Source: an uncultured Coriobacteriales bacterium
GTDB lineage: Bacteria; Actinomycetota; Coriobacteriia; Coriobacteriales; UMGS124
Assembly (NCBI GenBank): GCA_902464015.1
Contig: CABQHM010000105.1
Coordinates: forward strand, 1 to 6,423
DNA length: 6,423 nucleotides
Reading direction: 5' to 3'
Shown: positions 5,381 through 6,423 of the stretch, in pieces
How positions within the stretch are numbered: the stretch's first letter is position 1
How the letters are laid out: each line of letters opens with the position of its first letter
Program-made: the position numbers and the translations under genes
The notes under the pieces: generated by a model
The model's input: only the letters and a program-made list of their open reading frames with translations
The model's database searches: none
Told to the model about the DNA's origin: nothing

Positions 5381-6196
5381 ATGGCGCCCGAGCACTTCGC
5401 CCGCTTCTACAACATGGCGTTCAACCCCTTCGCGAAGGGGCTGCCCGCCAAGGACGCCCACGAGACCGAGGACCTCAGGCAGGTCCGCGCCAGGCTCGAC
5501 CACCTGTGCCGCACCGGCGGGATAGGCCTGCTCACCGCCGACCCCGGGGCGGGCAAGACCTTCGCCGTGCGCACCTGGGCGGCCGGCGTCAACCCCAACA
5601 CGACCAAGGTCGTCTACACGGCGCTCTCCACGGTGTCCAACCTCGACTTCTACCGGCTGCTCTGCGCCGGGCTGGGCGTGGAGCCGTCGTTCCAGAAGCC
5701 GAGGATGCACGCCGACCTGCAAGCCTGCGTCCGCTCGCTGGTCGACGAGCGCCGCATGCGGGTCGTCGTGGTCGTAGACGAGGCGCACTACCTCAACTCG
5801 TCGGTTCTGCGCGACCTGCAGATGATCGCCAACTTCGACATGGACTCCCGCGACATGTTCGCGCTGGTGCTGGTGGGCCACTCGGTGCTGGCGCAGTACC
5901 TCAACCGCCAGCCCCACGAGTCGCTCAGGCAGCGGCTGGTCGTGCGCTACCGGATGCGCGGGATGGACGAGGCGGGGGCCGCCGACTACGTGCGCTCGAT
6001 GCTGCTCAAGGCCGGCGCGGACCCGGACATATTCGACGCCGCCGCGCTGGCCTCGGCACACGCCGCGGCGGGAGGGTCGGTCAGGAGGCTGAACTCGATA
6101 CTCTGCGACGCCCTGGCGATAGGGGCCCAGGCGGGGACGCGCGCCGTCGACGCGGAGATGGTGCGGTGCGCCACCGAGGGGTTGAGCCTGGTATGA
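5381..6196 (+). CDS. ExeA/TniB-type AAA+ ATPase, transposition accessory protein
   Basis: This encodes a 271-residue ATPase of the family that partners Mu/Tn7-like DDE transposases, in which the ATPase marks target DNA and activates the transposase. After an opening FNPFAKG segment (typical of ExeA-like proteins), the P-loop lies at 53-60 (ADPGAGKT; the first glycine of GxxxxGKT is alanine here). Walker B is at 128-136 (VVVVVDEAH, D133-E134), sensor 1 at about 161-170 (ALVLVGHSVL), and a conserved ESLRQRL motif at about 180-186, like the arginine-finger region of this family. A small helical lid domain with GGSVRRLNSILCDALAIG follows. There is no signal peptide or membrane segment. The ATG at 5381 follows GAGGGGGG by about nine nt and sits 3 nt after the transposase stop, so the genes form one operon. 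It looks intact although its transposase is truncated. Confidence 0.88.
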   Translation: MAPEHFARFYNMAFNPFAKGLPAKDAHETEDLRQVRARLDHLCRTGGIGLLTADPGAGKTFAVRTWAAGVNPNTTKVVYTALSTVSNLDFYRLLCAGLGVEPSFQKPRMHADLQACVRSLVDERRMRVVVVVDEAHYLNSSVLRDLQMIANFDMDSRDMFALVLVGHSVLAQYLNRQPHESLRQRLVVRYRMRGMDEAGAADYVRSMLLKAGADPDIFDAAALASAHAAAGGSVRRLNSILCDALAIGAQAGTRAVDAEMVRCATEGLSLV

Positions 6197-6363
6197 GCGG
6201 CTGCCCTATGGAGGCGCTGGAGGGGCGCGTGTTCGAGCGCTGGGACACCGTGTCCCTGTGCGCCTCCTACGCCTGCGAGGAGTGCGCCCTGTCGGAGTCC
6301 TGGCAGCCCGAGCCGGACGCGAGGGGGCCCGACCCGCCAGACGACGGCGAGATACCGTTCTGA
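6193..6363 (+). CDS. 56-residue acidic protein with SSB-like C-terminal tip, third gene of the transposon operon
   Basis: The start ATG overlaps the ATPase stop (ATGA) and follows GAGGGG (6176-6181) by 11 nt, so it is probably translated by coupling. The protein is acidic, has four cysteines (4, 23, 28, 31, the last three as C-x4-C-x2-C) and a proline/aspartate-rich tail ending PPDDGEIPF at the very C-terminus. That tail closely resembles the acidic tip of bacterial single-stranded DNA-binding proteins (DDDIPF, DDDLPF), which docks onto repair and replication proteins. No OB fold can fit in 56 residues, so it is not an SSB itself. I do not recognise the family; a role linking the transposon to host replication or repair enzymes is an inference. 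The three clustered cysteines are too few for a classical zinc finger unless residue 4 joins them. Confidence 0.65.
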   Translation: MSGCPMEALEGRVFERWDTVSLCASYACEECALSESWQPEPDARGPDPPDDGEIPF

Positions 6364-6365
6364 TA

Positions 6366-6401
6366 GCGGGGGCTGTAACAAAAGCCCCGCCAACCATTTT
6401 T
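6366..6401 (+). terminator. probable intrinsic terminator after the transposon operon
   Basis: A stem pairs 6366-6374 with 6383-6390 (GCGGGGGCT with AGCCCCGC, one bulged G) around an 8-nt loop. A T5 run follows at 6397-6401 after a 6-nt gap. It lies directly behind the last stop codon. The gap between stem and T-run weakens the call; the hairpin might instead belong to the transposon end. Confidence 0.5.
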
Positions 6402-6423
6402 GGAGGCACCCGTCCGATTATCC

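Noticed and set aside
4460..6061. A 533-codon open frame on the minus strand opposite the transposase and ATPase.
   Set aside because: It is low-complexity and rich in Arg, Gly, Val and His, as expected from the antisense of GC-rich genes, and the plus strand has clear DDE and AAA+ motifs.
4417..6192. Long open frame leading into the 56-residue gene.
   Set aside because: It is an Arg/Gly/Pro-rich shadow of the transposase and ATPase genes; only the part after ATG 6193 is supported.
6375..6380. TGT/ACA-like bases near the terminator as the right end of the outer transposon.
   Set aside because: No matching left end is in the window and no repeated binding sites are visible, so the end cannot be placed.
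1..6423. CRISPR arrays, tRNA or rRNA genes, toxin-antitoxin or defence genes.
   Set aside because: No regularly spaced repeats, cloverleaf-like segments or other gene families were seen on either strand.

Overview
The window is GC-rich DNA, probably from an actinobacterium. Protein style and codon use suggest a gut Coriobacteriia-type host, but there is no rRNA or housekeeping gene to confirm this. It contains no ordinary chromosomal genes. Everything in it is mobile DNA, and it reads as three elements nested one inside another.

Outer layer (4458-6363, plus strand, continuing off the window): the back part of a Mu/Tn7-like transposition operon. It comprises a DDE transposase that has lost its N-terminal region, an ExeA/TniB-type AAA+ ATPase (5381-6196), and a 56-residue acidic protein (6193-6363) ending in an SSB-like tip. 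A hairpin followed by a T-run closes the operon.

Middle layer (4457 leftward, minus strand): an IS3-family insertion sequence whose CA end at about 4457 abuts the truncated transposase gene. It has orfA (4078-4389), a T TTT TTA slippery heptamer with a downstream stem for programmed -1 frameshifting, and orfB. A second frame break lies in a G/C run at 3750-3761. orfB is cut in two: its first part ends at 3504 and its last part lies at 1-118.

Inner layer (about 112-3510): a 'recombinase in trio' (RIT) element. It holds three overlapping tyrosine recombinase genes, ritA (240-1430), ritB (1427-2392) and ritC (2385-3425), bounded by matching ends with GCTAAGCCGA and CCCCAGG motifs and inner inverted GGCTTAGC copies. 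The element sits between two copies of GTCCGAG (112-118 and 3504-3510). Removing 3392 bp, including one copy, joins the two halves of orfB into an intact HSDRGSQYTS motif, so the RIT entered exactly at the codon for the second catalytic aspartate of the IS3 transposase.

The inferred order of events is: the ATPase-containing transposon arrived first, the IS3 element landed in its transposase gene, and the RIT then landed in the IS3 transposase. The RIT operon looks intact. The IS3 element is disabled in cis, and the outer transposon lacks an intact transposase. Regulatory signals of note are an 11-bp stem that would hide the ritA ribosome-binding site on read-through transcripts, and a right-end inverted repeat followed by a T-run.
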